A stretch of DNA of 64,000 nt, from the NCBI RefSeq assembly GCF_007095465.1, contig NZ_SDGL01000009.1, positions 1 to 64,000 of the forward strand, given 5' to 3'. Each line of letters opens with the position of its first letter. Position 1 is the first letter of the stretch. The translations under genes and the position numbers were made by a program. The notes beneath the pieces are model-generated. The model did not search any database and was not told the origin of the DNA. It was given only the letters and a program-made list of their open reading frames with translations. The stretch is from Lactobacillus mulieris (lineage in GTDB: Bacteria > Bacillota > Bacilli > Lactobacillales > Lactobacillaceae). Below are positions 9,946-19,473 of the stretch, one piece after another.

Positions 9946-10734
9946 TTAGCCAATAAATGCATCTCCTACTCTTGACCAAAAATGATGATGACCGAACTTA
10001 TCAAAGTGAATTCGCTGCTTAGAAATACGATAGATTACTCGATTAACGTGATCAACTGGTATTCGATTACCATCAATTATCAAAATCAAATTATGCCCAT
10101 CATTAGGCAAGATTGTAATCCATTCATCAGGGGCAATCACAATTGGTGACCCGATTGTTCTAAAGACCCTATTATTAATAGAAGCGATTTCTGTCATTTG
10201 CAAGGCCTTTAATCGTGGATGAATTACTGCCCCACCTAAAGCCTTACTATAAGCTGTTGAACCTGTTGGGGTAGAAACACAAATGCCATCTCCCCTAAAA
10301 TTTTCAAACAACTCACCTTTAATATAAATATTGGCAACTAAAGTTTTTGAAATTCGCTTAATACTTGCTTCATTCAAAGCTAGAAAACGTTCTTGCCTGC
10401 CATCATCCATCACTAAAGTTAACTCTAATAGCGGATAGCTTGAAGTAGATGGTGCTGTCGTACATAAAGCATCAACCATTTGGTCAATATCATAATTTCG
10501 CCAATCTGTATAAAAGCCCAGATGCCCCGTATGAACACCAATAAAACGAACTGAATCAACAATCTTTTCATATTTATGAAAAGCCGATAATAATGTGCCA
10601 TCCCCACCAACTGAGATGACAACATCAGGCTGATGTTCATCTATAGTTATTTGCTTTTCTGCTAATAATTTTTTCAAATGTTCAACTACTTCTATAGTCT
10701 TTTTATGACTATTATTGATAATTGCTACTTTCAT
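9946..10734 (-). CDS. nadK: NAD kinase
   Basis: 262 aa. It phosphorylates NAD+ to NADP+ with ATP in the cytoplasm. The GGDGTLL motif is at about residues 43-49, the NE motif at LNEASI, and the glycine-rich PTGSTAYSKALGG near residue 155; all are hallmarks of the PpnK family. The ATG overlaps the relQ stop (TAATG), implying translational coupling. The relQ-nadK pairing is conserved in Firmicutes and links alarmone synthesis with NADP supply. High confidence. Confidence 0.95.
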   Translation of the reverse strand: MKVAIINNSHKKTIEVVEHLKKLLAEKQITIDEHQPDVVISVGGDGTLLSAFHKYEKIVDSVRFIGVHTGHLGFYTDWRNYDIDQMVDALCTTAPSTSSYPLLELTLVMDDGRQERFLALNEASIKRISKTLVANIYIKGELFENFRGDGICVSTPTGSTAYSKALGGAVIHPRLKALQMTEIASINNRVFRTIGSPIVIAPDEWITILPNDGHNLILIIDGNRIPVDHVNRVIYRISKQRIHFDKFGHHHFWSRVGDAFIG

Positions 10735-11366
10735 TATTGTCCCTTGCCCTTGTTTTGATTAAATACCTTTTGGGCATCTTGTACTTCTTTACGAATAGCA
10801 CTCATTTCTTCATCAAGTTGATATGCTGCTTCTGCTGTTGATTTAAGTCTTTTAGAAACATCTTCAGGATATTTACCTTGATATTTATAACTTAATGTAT
10901 GCTCAACAGTTGCCCAGAAATTCATCGCTAAAGTTCTAATTTGAATTTCCGCAATTAAAGTTTTTTCTCCTTCTGGTAAGAAAACCGTATACTTGATAAC
11001 CATATGATAAGAACGGTAACCTGAGGGCTTTGCAGCATGAATATAATCACGCTCCTCTACCACCTGCATATCACTACGTTCATGAATCAAATCAACGACT
11101 TTATAAATATCATCCACGAATTGACACATGATTCTTATACCAGCAATATCTTGCATATCAGTTTCAATAACTTCTGGACTAATTATTCGACGTTGCATCT
11201 TTTCTTTAATGGAGTCGACAGTTTTCACACGGCCAACTACAAATTCAATTGGTGAATGCTCACCACGAGTTAAAAAGCCTTGTCGAAGACTTCTAAACTT
11301 GACCTTTAATTCTTGAACGGCCTCGTTATATGGCCATAAAAAGGTATCCCAATCAGTCATGCTCAT
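10734..11366 (-). CDS. relQ: Small alarmone synthetase (GTP pyrophosphokinase, RelQ/YjbM type)
   Basis: 210 aa containing only a RelA/SpoT synthetase domain, with no HD hydrolase and no TGS or ACT domains. Diagnostic stretches are SPIEFVVGRVKTVDSIKEK, MQDIAGIRIMCQFVDD, GYRSYHMVIKY and EIQIRTLAMNFWATVEHTLSYKY. It makes (p)ppGpp from ATP and GDP/GTP; the family acts as a homotetramer. An AGGAGG box precedes two in-frame ATGs (11366 and 11360). The first is used here, but the second has better spacing. First gene of the relQ-nadK-rluA operon and divergent from the CYTH gene, as in many Firmicutes. Confidence 0.93.
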   Translation of the reverse strand: MSMTDWDTFLWPYNEAVQELKVKFRSLRQGFLTRGEHSPIEFVVGRVKTVDSIKEKMQRRIISPEVIETDMQDIAGIRIMCQFVDDIYKVVDLIHERSDMQVVEERDYIHAAKPSGYRSYHMVIKYTVFLPEGEKTLIAEIQIRTLAMNFWATVEHTLSYKYQGKYPEDVSKRLKSTAEAAYQLDEEMSAIRKEVQDAQKVFNQNKGKGQ

Positions 11367-11472
11367 TGTCCTCCTTATATTTTTTCAAACACAATTATTC
11401 TAACATAACCCAATACCTTTCTCACAATATAAAACTAGATAGCTGTATAATAAAAAACAAAGGAGTGACAAC

Positions 11473-12093
11473 ATGAGTAAAAATCGAGAAATTGAATCTA
11501 AAACTTTATTAGAAAGAAAAGTTTTTTCCGCTATTTTAAAAACTTTTCCTAGCAAAAAAAGCTTTACTCAAATAAATTATTATTTTGATAACGATAAAGA
11601 GACTTTAAAAAATAATAAAATAAGTCTGCGAATTCGGCTTTACCCAGATAAAGCCGAACAGACTATGAAGGTGCCTGCTAAAAAACTTTGTCAAGAAAAT
11701 TATCATGAGGTTATTGAAATTAACGATTCCCTCTCCCTGAAAGTCGCACAAGAAATTGTCGAAAATAGTTTAAATGGTGGGGTAACAATTTTTGAAAATA
11801 ATTGTGGTAAATACTTATTTGATAACTTCTCTGATATTTGCCAAGATTTAAAAATTTTCTCTTATTCTAAAACTACTCGCCACTTATTAGTGGGACCTAA
11901 TGACTGTGAACTAACACTTGACGAAACTTCTTACCCTGATGGATATCGAGATTTTGAACTAGAAATCGAAAATGATAATCCTGATTTAATAAAACAAACC
12001 TTGAATACTTTAATTCAGCAATTTAATTTTCATCCTAATTCCAAAAATACTAATCAAAATAAAATTGCAAGAGCTAGTCTACATAGAAATTAG
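11473..12093 (+). CDS. CYTH-domain protein (YjbK-like, triphosphate tunnel family)
   Basis: 206 aa. The N-terminal EIESKTLL is the ExExK signature of CYTH/triphosphate tunnel metalloenzymes. Alternating charged strands follow (LRIRLY, EQTMKVPA, DFELEIEND) and should line the tunnel that binds triphosphate and Mg2+. The family hydrolyses inorganic triphosphate or related compounds; the true substrate here is unknown. A TATAAT box about 20 bp upstream and AAAGGAGTGA give a clear start. It is divergent from relQ and precedes the YjbH-like gene, matching the B. subtilis yjbH-yjbO neighbourhood. Confidence 0.85.
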   Translation: MSKNREIESKTLLERKVFSAILKTFPSKKSFTQINYYFDNDKETLKNNKISLRIRLYPDKAEQTMKVPAKKLCQENYHEVIEINDSLSLKVAQEIVENSLNGGVTIFENNCGKYLFDNFSDICQDLKIFSYSKTTRHLLVGPNDCELTLDETSYPDGYRDFELEIENDNPDLIKQTLNTLIQQFNFHPNSKNTNQNKIARASLHRN

Positions 12094-12165
12094 GCAAAAA
12101 AATAGCATAATGCCCATACATTCGCTAAAATATAGATGAATAAATTTGTTGGAGGCTTAGAAACC

Positions 12166-12735
12166 ATGTTTGAAGTTTTTATGTTTGTTAATCCAATTGG
12201 CACTTGTTGCTACCAAACAGAACAGACAATTATGAAAACCATGAAAGAGGCAGATGCGATTACTCGTTATCATCTGATTCCTTTAGCAAATATGAAAACA
12301 ATTCAGAGTGATTTGATCAGAAAACATAAGTGTCCTACTAATTTAGAGACATATAATCACGCTAGTGAAGAAACTTTTGCCGCTTTGAAAGATTATCATG
12401 CTATTAAAATGGCTTATGGCAATAAAATAGCACGTAAATATTGCTTAGCAGTACAACACAATATTAATGACCTTAATAAAGAATACAACACTGGCTTATT
12501 TAAAAATCTGATTCAGGAATTGGGCTTATCTATTCCTAAAATTCAAAGTGCTCGCATGTCCACATACTTAAATGAATCCATTGCTGCAGATGAACGCTTA
12601 GCACAAAAATGGCATATTAATGATACGCCAACAACTGTCATCTTCAATGATGAAGACGAAAATAGTGGTTTAATTGTTGAAGGTCATTTACTTCACGATG
12701 AGCTTTTACAAATTATTAATGGTTTTGATATCTAA
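12166..12735 (+). CDS. YjbH-like DsbA/thioredoxin-fold protein, probable Spx adaptor
   Basis: The start is placed at the ATG preceded by TTGGAGG, not at an upstream in-frame ATG at 12136 that lacks an RBS. The thioredoxin-like fold is suggested by FVNPIGTCCYQTE near the N-terminus, where adjacent cysteines replace a CxxC, and by the C-terminal TPTTVIFNDE segment containing the family cis-Pro. YjbH proteins deliver Spx to ClpXP in B. subtilis. Here the gene lies a few genes from spx and mecA, which supports that role by context. Its 3' end overlaps coiA by 20 bp on the other strand. Confidence 0.72.
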   Translation: MFEVFMFVNPIGTCCYQTEQTIMKTMKEADAITRYHLIPLANMKTIQSDLIRKHKCPTNLETYNHASEETFAALKDYHAIKMAYGNKIARKYCLAVQHNINDLNKEYNTGLFKNLIQELGLSIPKIQSARMSTYLNESIAADERLAQKWHINDTPTTVIFNDEDENSGLIVEGHLLHDELLQIINGFDI

Positions 12736-13312
12736 TTTTCCTTGTTAATGGTTCTTGTAAGATTTGATATTTTAAAGTTAAATATTCTCGTTTACTATCA
12801 ATTTCCAGATAATAATAGCCCCAACTCCTGTTAAATCTCAAAAAAATCGCTTGCCTTTGATTTAAGTAATTTGTCAAATAATGCCGCTTACCTACAATCC
12901 AAATATCAATTATCCCAACTTTTTTATATAAATTATGGCGATGTGAAAATTCTCCCTTTGAAAGTGGTGCACACTGAATTTCAAATGCTAATTGTGAATT
13001 TACAAGAATGTCTGCTCTCAATTCCCCTTTTGCCAAAGGGACTTCCTCTTTAGCTGGGAAACCAGCCGCAATTAAAGCTGTTTTTAAATTAATCTTTCCC
13101 CGATAATGTTCTTCTTTTTCTCCTTGCCGACCTACTTGAGCCATTTGATGTTTAAAAAAGGGTAATCTCTTTTCTGAAAGAACTAGAATAACTTTTTTCT
13201 TGCATCGCGGACAAAGATATTTCTCTTGATTTAAAGCTATAAGATTTGACTGAATCCGGGCTTCTTCTGTTCTTGCTAAAACTAATTTATTATTTAAAAG
13301 CGCTGCATACAT
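12716..13312 (-). CDS. coiA: Competence protein CoiA-like, shorter than usual
   Basis: An AGGAGG box fixes the start at 13312; an upstream in-frame codon at 13351 lies inside the mecA terminator. It is 198 aa, while characterised CoiA proteins are over 300 aa. Recognisable parts are a zinc-ribbon-like CPRC near residue 40 and a nuclease-like core: HYRGKINLKTALIAAGF, LRADILVNSQLAFEIQCAPLS. The D...E-x-Q pattern resembles PD-(D/E)XK nucleases. CoiA assists DNA processing during transformation. The missing C-terminal third may be a lineage feature or decay. The mecA-coiA neighbourhood is the conserved competence/stress block. Confidence 0.82.
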   Translation of the reverse strand: MYAALLNNKLVLARTEEARIQSNLIALNQEKYLCPRCKKKVILVLSEKRLPFFKHQMAQVGRQGEKEEHYRGKINLKTALIAAGFPAKEEVPLAKGELRADILVNSQLAFEIQCAPLSKGEFSHRHNLYKKVGIIDIWIVGKRHYLTNYLNQRQAIFLRFNRSWGYYYLEIDSKREYLTLKYQILQEPLTRKIRYQNH

Positions 13313-13337
13313 AATAATCCTCCTGATTTTATGTACA

Positions 13338-13371
13338 CAAAAAGAGGTCAAAATTTTTTGACCTCTTTTGA
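13338..13371 (-). terminator. Terminator between mecA and coiA
   Basis: AAAAGAGGTCA pairs perfectly with TGACCTCTTTT across a short AT loop, followed by T-rich sequence on the minus strand. It lies between the mecA stop and the coiA RBS, so coiA is partly or wholly uncoupled from mecA. Confidence 0.85.
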
Positions 13372-14052
13372 CTATTTGAAATAAGTTAATAAATCAGCTA
13401 GTGCATCTTGCTTGATCAAACACTTTCCATTATTTTTGAACAAATTAAGCGTCTTATCATCAGCTAAAGTTCCAAATTCAAGACAAACTGACCAAATATT
13501 GCCAGAATCTACATCTTCAGCATTACCTAAATTATTCATTTGTAATAAATAATGTTCCTTGAAAGTATAAAGACTAGCCGCTACTTTATCTGTTGGTAAG
13601 CTATCAGCTAATTGAACTACTTGGTCAATATCAGAAAATAAGAAATTAGCTTGATTACTTACTTCCTTGGCTGGGATATCCTTGTTAGAATCTGAAGAAA
13701 TTCCCAATTCTTTATTGAGCTTTTGAATAGGTCCTAACCTACTTTCACGATTATCATTACCCATTCCTAAAAGATTACCAAGTTGTTTTTGAATACTATC
13801 AGCATCTGCTTTATTATATTTCGTTATTAATAAATCCAGACCGCCTTCATTAGGCATTACTTGAAAAGTAACTGGTTGATTATCTCCGGCAAAAGAGTGA
13901 TCCGTATCTACCTCGCGCAAGATGGAATAGAAAAAGTCTTGGATTTCACTTTTATTTCCAAGTAAATCTAGCATCCTAATGCCACGACTTTTTAATTCTT
14001 CTGAGTCCATGTGCACTCGAATAGTATTTTCATTTATTTTCTCTACTTGCAC
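13372..14052 (-). CDS. mecA: ClpC/ClpE adaptor protein MecA
   Basis: 226 aa with the typical N-terminal domain (MQVEKINENTIRVHMDSEELKSRGI) that recruits substrates, an acidic linker (about 100-130) and a C-terminal domain (about 135-226) that docks on the Clp ATPase. In related bacteria MecA targets competence regulators and other proteins to ClpCP. The window carries clpE, a possible partner. The RBS is AAGGAGGG. It lies between spx and coiA, the usual order. Confidence 0.93.
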   Translation of the reverse strand: MQVEKINENTIRVHMDSEELKSRGIRMLDLLGNKSEIQDFFYSILREVDTDHSFAGDNQPVTFQVMPNEGGLDLLITKYNKADADSIQKQLGNLLGMGNDNRESRLGPIQKLNKELGISSDSNKDIPAKEVSNQANFLFSDIDQVVQLADSLPTDKVAASLYTFKEHYLLQMNNLGNAEDVDSGNIWSVCLEFGTLADDKTLNLFKNNGKCLIKQDALADLLTYFK

Positions 14053-14102
14053 CTTAATCCCTCCTTTGTACTAGAATATTGTAACCTAAATTACTAATAA
14101 AA

Positions 14103-14130
14103 TAAAAACGTTAGCCGAAGCTAACGTAAT
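14103..14130 (-). terminator. Intrinsic terminator of spx
   Basis: ACGTTAGC-TTCG-GCTAACGT on the minus strand is an 8-bp perfect stem with a stable UUCG tetraloop, followed by a T tract. Confidence 0.93.
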
Positions 14131-14132
14131 TT

Positions 14133-14531
14133 TTAAAGGTCAGCCAATTTTTGAGCTTTGGCCAATTCTAAACGACGTACCTTTCTTGGTAAGAAACGTC
14201 TAATTTCATCATCATTATAACCTACTTGAAGTCGACGATCATCCATAATAATTGGTCGACGCAACAAGCTTGGATTCTTTTCAACAAGGTCTAAAAGCTG
14301 ATCAATTGAAAGATCATCCAAATTTACATGTAGTTCTTGAAAAGCTCTTGAGCGTGTTGAAATAATTTCTTCAGTCCCATTTTCAGTTAGACGAAGAATA
14401 TTGACAATTTCTTCTTTAGTCAATGGTTCTGAAAAGATGTTTCTCTCTTTGAAAGGAATATCGTGCTTATTAAGCCATGCTCTTGCCTTACGACACGAAG
14501 TACAACTAGATGAAACATATAAATTAATCAT
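14133..14531 (-). CDS. spx: Transcriptional regulator Spx
   Basis: 132 aa, an ArsC-like thioredoxin fold. The redox switch is the CxxC in [13 protein letters not shown] (about Cys10 and Cys13). Family features [24 protein letters not shown] follow near the C-terminus. Spx binds the RNA polymerase alpha C-terminal domain and redirects transcription under disulfide stress; it is degraded by ClpXP with YjbH, whose homologue lies nearby. An RBS (AAGGAGCG) precedes the ATG. The promoter contains a perfect palindrome, suggesting a dedicated regulator. Confidence 0.94.
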   Translation of the reverse strand: MINLYVSSSCTSCRKARAWLNKHDIPFKERNIFSEPLTKEEIVNILRLTENGTEEIISTRSRAFQELHVNLDDLSIDQLLDLVEKNPSLLRRPIIMDDRRLQVGYNDDEIRRFLPRKVRRLELAKAQKLADL

Positions 14532-14577
14532 TACGTCACGCTCCTTAAATATAACATCAATTCTTCCTGTGTAATTT

Positions 14578-14611
14578 ATTATACACTATCAGCTTAACTT
14601 TATAAAGTTAA
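14578..14611 (-). promoter_or_regulatory. spx promoter with perfect 18-bp palindrome
   Basis: The -10 box TATAAT is at 14578-14583 (minus strand). The perfect palindrome TTAACTTTATAAAGTTAA at 14594-14611 starts 10 bp upstream of it and covers the -35 region, where no good -35 hexamer is seen. It looks like an operator or activator site; the binding protein is unknown. Confidence 0.6.
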
Positions 14612-14702
14612 TATTTGTTTAATATTCTTAAAACCTTATATTGTTAATCTTTTTTCTATAAAATTATTATATCAATTATTTTTGAAAGAAGTGTGAATTT
14701 AA

Positions 14703-14743
14703 GCAAAAAAATAAAAGAGCCTATAACTAGACTCTTTTATTTA
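14703..14743 (-). terminator. Terminator of the ptsHI operon
   Basis: AAAAGAGTCTA..TAGGCTCTTTT with one mismatch, followed by ATTTTTTT on the minus strand, directly after the ptsI stop. Confidence 0.82.
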
Positions 14744-16480
14744 TTAATCTAAATTAAGCTTGCTCATCAAGTCTTCTACTAACTTTTGGTTATCTTCATT
14801 AGTTAAAGATTCATTGATTGCTTTATCTACTAAACCTTCTAAGTCCTTAGTATCAAGCTTCTTCATTTGGCTTCTGATACGCAAGATTGAAGTAGCGCTC
14901 ATTGAGTATTCATCAAGTCCCATTGCTAAAAGAAGTGGGAACATTACTGAATCACCAGCTGCTTCACCACACATACCACACCAAATTCCGTTATCATGAG
15001 CAGCATCAATCGTGTGCTTAATCAAACGAAGAAGTGAAGGGTTGTAAGGTTGGTATAAGTATGAAACATGTTCATTACCACGGTCAGCAGCAAATGTGTA
15101 CTGAATCAAGTCGTTAGTACCAATTGAGAAGAAGTCAACTTCCTTAGCAAATTGATCTGCAAGTACAGCTGCTGCAGGTACTTCAATCATCATACCTACT
15201 TGAATGTCATCACCAATCTTAACACCATCTTTAACAAGTTTTTCTTTTTCTTCATTAAAGATAGCTTTAGCCTTGTGAAGTTCAGCCAAAGTACCAATCA
15301 TAGGGAACATAATTCCCAAACGACCATAAGCAGATGCACGAAGCAAAGCTCTTAATTGAGTACGGAAGATTTGATCTTCCTTAAGAGAAATTCTCATTGC
15401 ACGATAGCCTAAGAATGGGTTCATTTCTTCAGGAAGTGGCAAGTATGGTAAGTGCTTATCCCCACCAATATCCATTGTACGAATAACAACTTGCTTGCCA
15501 TTCATACCTTCAATGACTTTCTTATATGCTTCGAATTGGTCATCTTCTGAAGGAAGTTCGCTAGAATTCATGTACAAAAATTCAGTTCTGTACAAACCAA
15601 CTGCTTCTGCACCATTTTCTAATACACCAGCCATATCATCTGGAGTACCAATATTTGCAGCAATTGTGAAGTGTTTACCATCTTTAGTTACTGATGGAGC
15701 ATCTTTCAACTTCTTCCATTCAGCCTTTTGCTTTAAGAAGGCTTCACCCTTCTTCTTGTAGTCTGCTACTTCTTCATCAGACGGTTCAATTACTGCTAAA
15801 CCATCTAAACCATCAACTACTAAAAGTTGACCGTCTTTAATATCACTAGTAATTGAGTCAGTACCAACAACAGCAGGTAATTCTAAAGAACGTGCCATAA
15901 TTGCTGAGTGAGCGGTACGACCACCAATATCTGTTACAAAGCCTTTTACATAGTCTTTGTTCAATTGGGCGGTATCACTTGGAGTCAAGTCATGAGCAAC
16001 AACTACTACTTCATGATCGATAGCTGCAGGATTTGGTAAATTCTTGCCAAGCAAGTGAGCCATAATTCGCTTAGAAACGTCACGAATATCTGCAGCACGT
16101 TCTTTCATGTATTCATTATCAGTCATGCTTTCAAAGATTGTAATGAACTTTTGACTTGTTTCATCAAGTGCAAATTCACTATTTACCTTTGAATCTTTAA
16201 TTTCTTGCTTAATTGCCCCAATGTATTCAGGGTCATTAAGAATTAACAAGTGCGCTTCAAAAACTTGTGCTTCTTCTTCACCCAAGTTTTCCTTAGCAAT
16301 ATCACGAACACTTTCAACATCGTGAATAGAAGTTTCTACAGCCTTTTCAAAGCGAGCAACTTCTTGATCTACATCATCTACTGAAGCTTTAGTAAAAGAA
16401 AGATCTGGCTCAACTAAACGATATGCAGGAGCAACTGCAATACCGTCACTAGCTGCAATACCCTTTAAAGTCTTTGTCAT
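14744..16480 (-). CDS. ptsI: PTS enzyme I (phosphoenolpyruvate-protein phosphotransferase)
   Basis: 578 aa, full length. It transfers phosphate from PEP to HPr in the cytoplasm, feeding all PTS sugar permeases. The N-terminal domain carries the phospho-histidine motif [21 protein letters not shown] (about 184-204). The C-terminal PEP-binding barrel has [29 protein letters not shown] and GMCGEAAGD. The ATG overlaps the ptsH stop (TAATG), so the two are coupled. Confidence 0.97.
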   Translation of the reverse strand: MTKTLKGIAASDGIAVAPAYRLVEPDLSFTKASVDDVDQEVARFEKAVETSIHDVESVRDIAKENLGEEEAQVFEAHLLILNDPEYIGAIKQEIKDSKVNSEFALDETSQKFITIFESMTDNEYMKERAADIRDVSKRIMAHLLGKNLPNPAAIDHEVVVVAHDLTPSDTAQLNKDYVKGFVTDIGGRTAHSAIMARSLELPAVVGTDSITSDIKDGQLLVVDGLDGLAVIEPSDEEVADYKKKGEAFLKQKAEWKKLKDAPSVTKDGKHFTIAANIGTPDDMAGVLENGAEAVGLYRTEFLYMNSSELPSEDDQFEAYKKVIEGMNGKQVVIRTMDIGGDKHLPYLPLPEEMNPFLGYRAMRISLKEDQIFRTQLRALLRASAYGRLGIMFPMIGTLAELHKAKAIFNEEKEKLVKDGVKIGDDIQVGMMIEVPAAAVLADQFAKEVDFFSIGTNDLIQYTFAADRGNEHVSYLYQPYNPSLLRLIKHTIDAAHDNGIWCGMCGEAAGDSVMFPLLLAMGLDEYSMSATSILRIRSQMKKLDTKDLEGLVDKAINESLTNEDNQKLVEDLMSKLNLD

Positions 16481-16746
16481 TATTCAGCTAAGCCTTCCTT
16501 TTTCATAGTGTCGCTGATTGCTTCGATTGCTTCTGCAGCGTCATCACCTTCAGCTGAAATAGTAACTTCAGCATCTTTACCAACACCAAGTGACATAACA
16601 CCCATGATTGACTTAAGGTTTACGCTCTTACCATTAAATTCCAAGTTGATGTCTGAGCTGAACTTAGAAGCAGCTTGAACTAATAAAGTAGCTGGACGTG
16701 CGTGAATACCTGTTTCTGCAATAATGTGAAAATCGCGTTTTTCCAT
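16480..16746 (-). CDS. ptsH: PTS phosphocarrier protein HPr
   Basis: 88 aa. Two phosphorylation sites are visible: the histidine in [10 protein letters not shown] (His15) used by enzyme I, and the serine in [15 protein letters not shown] (Ser46) used by HPr kinase. P-Ser-HPr is the CcpA co-repressor in Firmicutes, which matters for the cre-like sites elsewhere in this window. The RBS is AAGGAGAC. A promoter-like TTTACA-N18-TATAAA lies upstream (about 16800-16840). Confidence 0.97.
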   Translation of the reverse strand: MEKRDFHIIAETGIHARPATLLVQAASKFSSDINLEFNGKSVNLKSIMGVMSLGVGKDAEVTISAEGDDAAEAIEAISDTMKKEGLAE

Positions 16747-16851
16747 AGTTAAAAGTCTCCTTAATAAATCATTTTTTCAAAAATACCCGTACGGTATCTA
16801 GATTAACATGTTTATAAATTTAAAACAACAACAATGTAAATGTTTTCAGTC

Positions 16852-17034
16852 TTATTTATCAATATTTGTTGCAGTATAAATAATTGCCCCGCCTCTTAAA
16901 GCGCGCCCTTTAATATAAGTTCTTTTTCCAAAAGCTCGCAAGGCCTGTTGAAAGGCAAATGCATCTTTAGCTTCTATTTTGTATTCAGATAATTCCCCAT
17001 CAACTAATTGATTTAAAATGCTTTCATAATCCAT
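16852..17034 (-). CDS. Small uncharacterised protein, 60 aa
   Basis: I do not recognise this gene. The start is placed at the ATG preceded by GGTGAAG; an in-frame TTG lies four codons upstream. The product is soluble and mixed-charge, with a central FAFQQALRAFGKRTYIKGRA helix-strand segment and a glycine pair (LRGGAIIYTATNI) near the end. No signal peptide or membrane segment. It lies upstream of ptsH on the same strand and is divergent from clpE. It has a plausible RBS and coding-like composition. Confidence 0.6.
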   Translation of the reverse strand: MDYESILNQLVDGELSEYKIEAKDAFAFQQALRAFGKRTYIKGRALRGGAIIYTATNIDK

Positions 17035-17125
17035 ATTCTTCACCAACTTTTTAAATTTCGCTAATACCTTTTATGTAAACCTTAGACATTTTAACTAGCA
17101 AAAAATACTTTGGCAAATTCCGAGC

Positions 17126-17161
17126 TTAGCACTTGACTAGTTAGAGTGCTAAAACTACAAT
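17126..17161 (+). promoter_or_regulatory. clpE promoter overlapped by a CIRCE (HrcA) operator
   Basis: TTAGCACTT-N9-GAGTGCTAA at 17126-17152 matches the CIRCE inverted repeat with one mismatch in the left arm. Within it lies a -35 box TTGACT (17133-17138), and 17 bp further the -10 TACAAT (17156-17161). HrcA bound here would block RNA polymerase. I see no CtsR box (GGTCAAA direct repeat) nearby. Confidence 0.9.
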
Positions 17162-17193
17162 TTAAGTAAAGTTAAGGGAAAGGCGGTATATGA

Positions 17194-19377
17194 ATGTTAT
17201 GCCAAAATTGTCATGAACGCCCTGCCTCCATTCACCTTTACACTAAGGTAAATGGCGAAAGTCGTTCACTTGATTTATGCCAAAAATGCTACCAAGAATT
17301 TCGTGCTAGTCAAGGAGGAAACCTTGGTAACGAAAATATAAATAATGATAACTACGATAATAATGAAAATCCAAATATGGGAGACTTATTTGGGAACTTT
17401 AATAACTTATTCGGTTCAATGAATGGCGCCACTGCTAGTCAAATGCAAAATCCACAAACTCCTGGTCGGGGTGGAAATGGTAATAGCATTTTAGATCAAT
17501 ATGGAACAGATTTAACTGCTTTAGCTAAACAGGGTAAAATCGATCCTGTCATTGGTCGTGACAAAGAAATCGCTCGCGTAATCGAAATTTTAAACCGCAG
17601 AACCAAAAATAATCCTGTTTTAATTGGTGAAGCTGGCGTAGGTAAAACTGCAGTAGTTGAAGGGTTAGCTCAAGAAATTGTTGATGGTAGTGTTCCTGCC
17701 AAACTACAAAATAAGCGAATTGTTTCTCTCAATATTGTTTCAATGGTCCAAGGTACTGGTGTCCGAGGCCAATTTGAACAGAGAATGCAACGACTTATCA
17801 AAGAATTACAAAGCAATCCAGACTTAATTCTGTTTATAGATGAAATTCACCAAATTGTTGGAGCCGGAAATGCTGAAGGCGGAATGGATGCTGGCAATAT
17901 TATTAAACCTGCTCTTGCACGTGGTGATTTCCAATTAGTTGGTGCAACAACGATTAAAGAATATCGTGAAATTGAAAAAGACTCTGCTCTTGCACGGCGC
18001 TTCCAACCTGTTGAAGTTAAAGAGCCAAGTGTAGATGAAACTATTAGAATTTTACATGGTATTCAAAAGCGATACGAAGACTATCACCATGTTCATTACA
18101 CTGACGCTGCGATTGAAAGTGCAGTAAAATTATCGTCACGTTATATCCAAGATCGTTATTTACCTGATAAAGCTATCGACTTACTTGATGAAGCTGGTTC
18201 AAGAATGAACTTAACAATTCCTTTTGTTGATAAAGAAAAGATCAAAGAAAGAATTGATGCTGCTCAACAACTAAAACAAGATGCTTTAAAGAATGAAGAT
18301 TACGAAAAAGCAGCCTACTATCGCGATCAAATTGAAAAATATGACAAGATGAAAGATCAAAAAGTTGATCCTGACAAATCCCCTGTCATTACTGACAAGA
18401 TTATGAATAAGATTGTCGAAGAAAAAACTGGCATCCCTGTTGGCGATATTCAAAAGCAAGAAGAAAATCAATTACAAAACTTAGCTAGTGATTTAAAAGC
18501 AAAAGTTATCGGACAAGATAAGGCTGTTGAACAAGTTGCTCGAGCAATTCGCCGTAACCGCATTGGTTTCAATAAATCCGGTCGTCCAATTGGTTCATTC
18601 TTATTCGTTGGTCCAACTGGAGTTGGTAAGACTGAACTCGCTAAACAAGTTGCCTTAAAGATGTTTGGTTCTACTGACGCAATGATTCGCTTTGACATGT
18701 CAGAATATATGGAACAATATTCAGTTTCTAAGCTAATTGGATCTGCTCCAGGTTATGTAGGTTATGAAGAAGCAGGTCAGTTGACTGAACGAGTTCGTCA
18801 CAATCCATATAGCCTGATTTTACTTGACGAAATAGAAAAAGCTCACCCAGATGTTTTAAACCTCTTCTTACAGATCTTGGATGATGGTCGCTTAACAGAT
18901 TCTCAAGGTAGAACTGTTTCATTTAAAGATACAATAATCATTATGACTTCAAATGCTGGCCAAGGTATTAAAAATGCTAGCGTTGGATTTACTGCCGAAG
19001 CCAATCCAAGTAAAGAATCAACTCGTTCATCCATGAGTCAATTCTTTAAACCAGAATTTCTAAACCGACTTGATGATGTAATTGAATTTAATCCATTATC
19101 AAAAGAAGACTTGCTTAAAATTGTTGACTTAATGATTGCTAAGACTAATAGTATGATTAGCGATCAAGGTCTACATATTGATGTTACTGACGCTGCTAAA
19201 GAGAAGTTAGTAAAAGAAGGTTATGAACCTAGTCTTGGTGCAAGACCTCTCCGTCGCACAATTCAAGCAGAAATTGAAGATAAAGTAGCAGACTTCAAAC
19301 TCGATCATGCTAATGTTAAAAATTTCCTTGCCGATTTAGTCAATGATGAGATTACTATTTCTGCTAAAGAAAGTTAA
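17194..19377 (+). CDS. clpE: ATP-dependent Clp protease ATP-binding subunit ClpE
   Basis: 727 aa. The N-terminal zinc finger with two CxxC pairs (CQNCH..., CQKCYQEF) is diagnostic of ClpE. It is followed by an Asn/Gly-rich linker, AAA+ module 1 (Walker [10 protein letters not shown], Walker [10 protein letters not shown]), a UVR-like segment ([18 protein letters not shown], about 370-387) and AAA+ module 2 ([21 protein letters not shown]). ClpE unfolds damaged proteins for ClpP during heat stress. The start is ATG 17194 after AAAGGCGG. It is controlled by the CIRCE site just upstream and followed by a terminator. Confidence 0.96.
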   Translation: MLCQNCHERPASIHLYTKVNGESRSLDLCQKCYQEFRASQGGNLGNENINNDNYDNNENPNMGDLFGNFNNLFGSMNGATASQMQNPQTPGRGGNGNSILDQYGTDLTALAKQGKIDPVIGRDKEIARVIEILNRRTKNNPVLIGEAGVGKTAVVEGLAQEIVDGSVPAKLQNKRIVSLNIVSMVQGTGVRGQFEQRMQRLIKELQSNPDLILFIDEIHQIVGAGNAEGGMDAGNIIKPALARGDFQLVGATTIKEYREIEKDSALARRFQPVEVKEPSVDETIRILHGIQKRYEDYHHVHYTDAAIESAVKLSSRYIQDRYLPDKAIDLLDEAGSRMNLTIPFVDKEKIKERIDAAQQLKQDALKNEDYEKAAYYRDQIEKYDKMKDQKVDPDKSPVITDKIMNKIVEEKTGIPVGDIQKQEENQLQNLASDLKAKVIGQDKAVEQVARAIRRNRIGFNKSGRPIGSFLFVGPTGVGKTELAKQVALKMFGSTDAMIRFDMSEYMEQYSVSKLIGSAPGYVGYEEAGQLTERVRHNPYSLILLDEIEKAHPDVLNLFLQILDDGRLTDSQGRTVSFKDTIIIMTSNAGQGIKNASVGFTAEANPSKESTRSSMSQFFKPEFLNRLDDVIEFNPLSKEDLLKIVDLMIAKTNSMISDQGLHIDVTDAAKEKLVKEGYEPSLGARPLRRTIQAEIEDKVADFKLDHANVKNFLADLVNDEITISAKES

Positions 19378-19382
19378 AATTA

Positions 19383-19403
19383 AGCACCTGCGGGTGCTTT
19401 TTC
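19383..19403 (+). terminator. clpE terminator
   Basis: AGCACC-TGC-GGGTGCTTTTT, a compact GC-rich hairpin with a T tract, six bases after the clpE stop. Confidence 0.93.
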
Positions 19404-19473
19404 TATAAACGATTTAACGATTTTAGAGTATACTATAAATATAGAAACAATTTAGAAAGACGCAGGTGAAAAC

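Noticed and set aside
16780..16797. ATACC-GTACG-GGTAT followed by TTTTT in the ptsH leader as an attenuator
   Set aside because: The stem is only 5 bp and would be too weak to stop transcription of an essential operon. Kept only as a curiosity.
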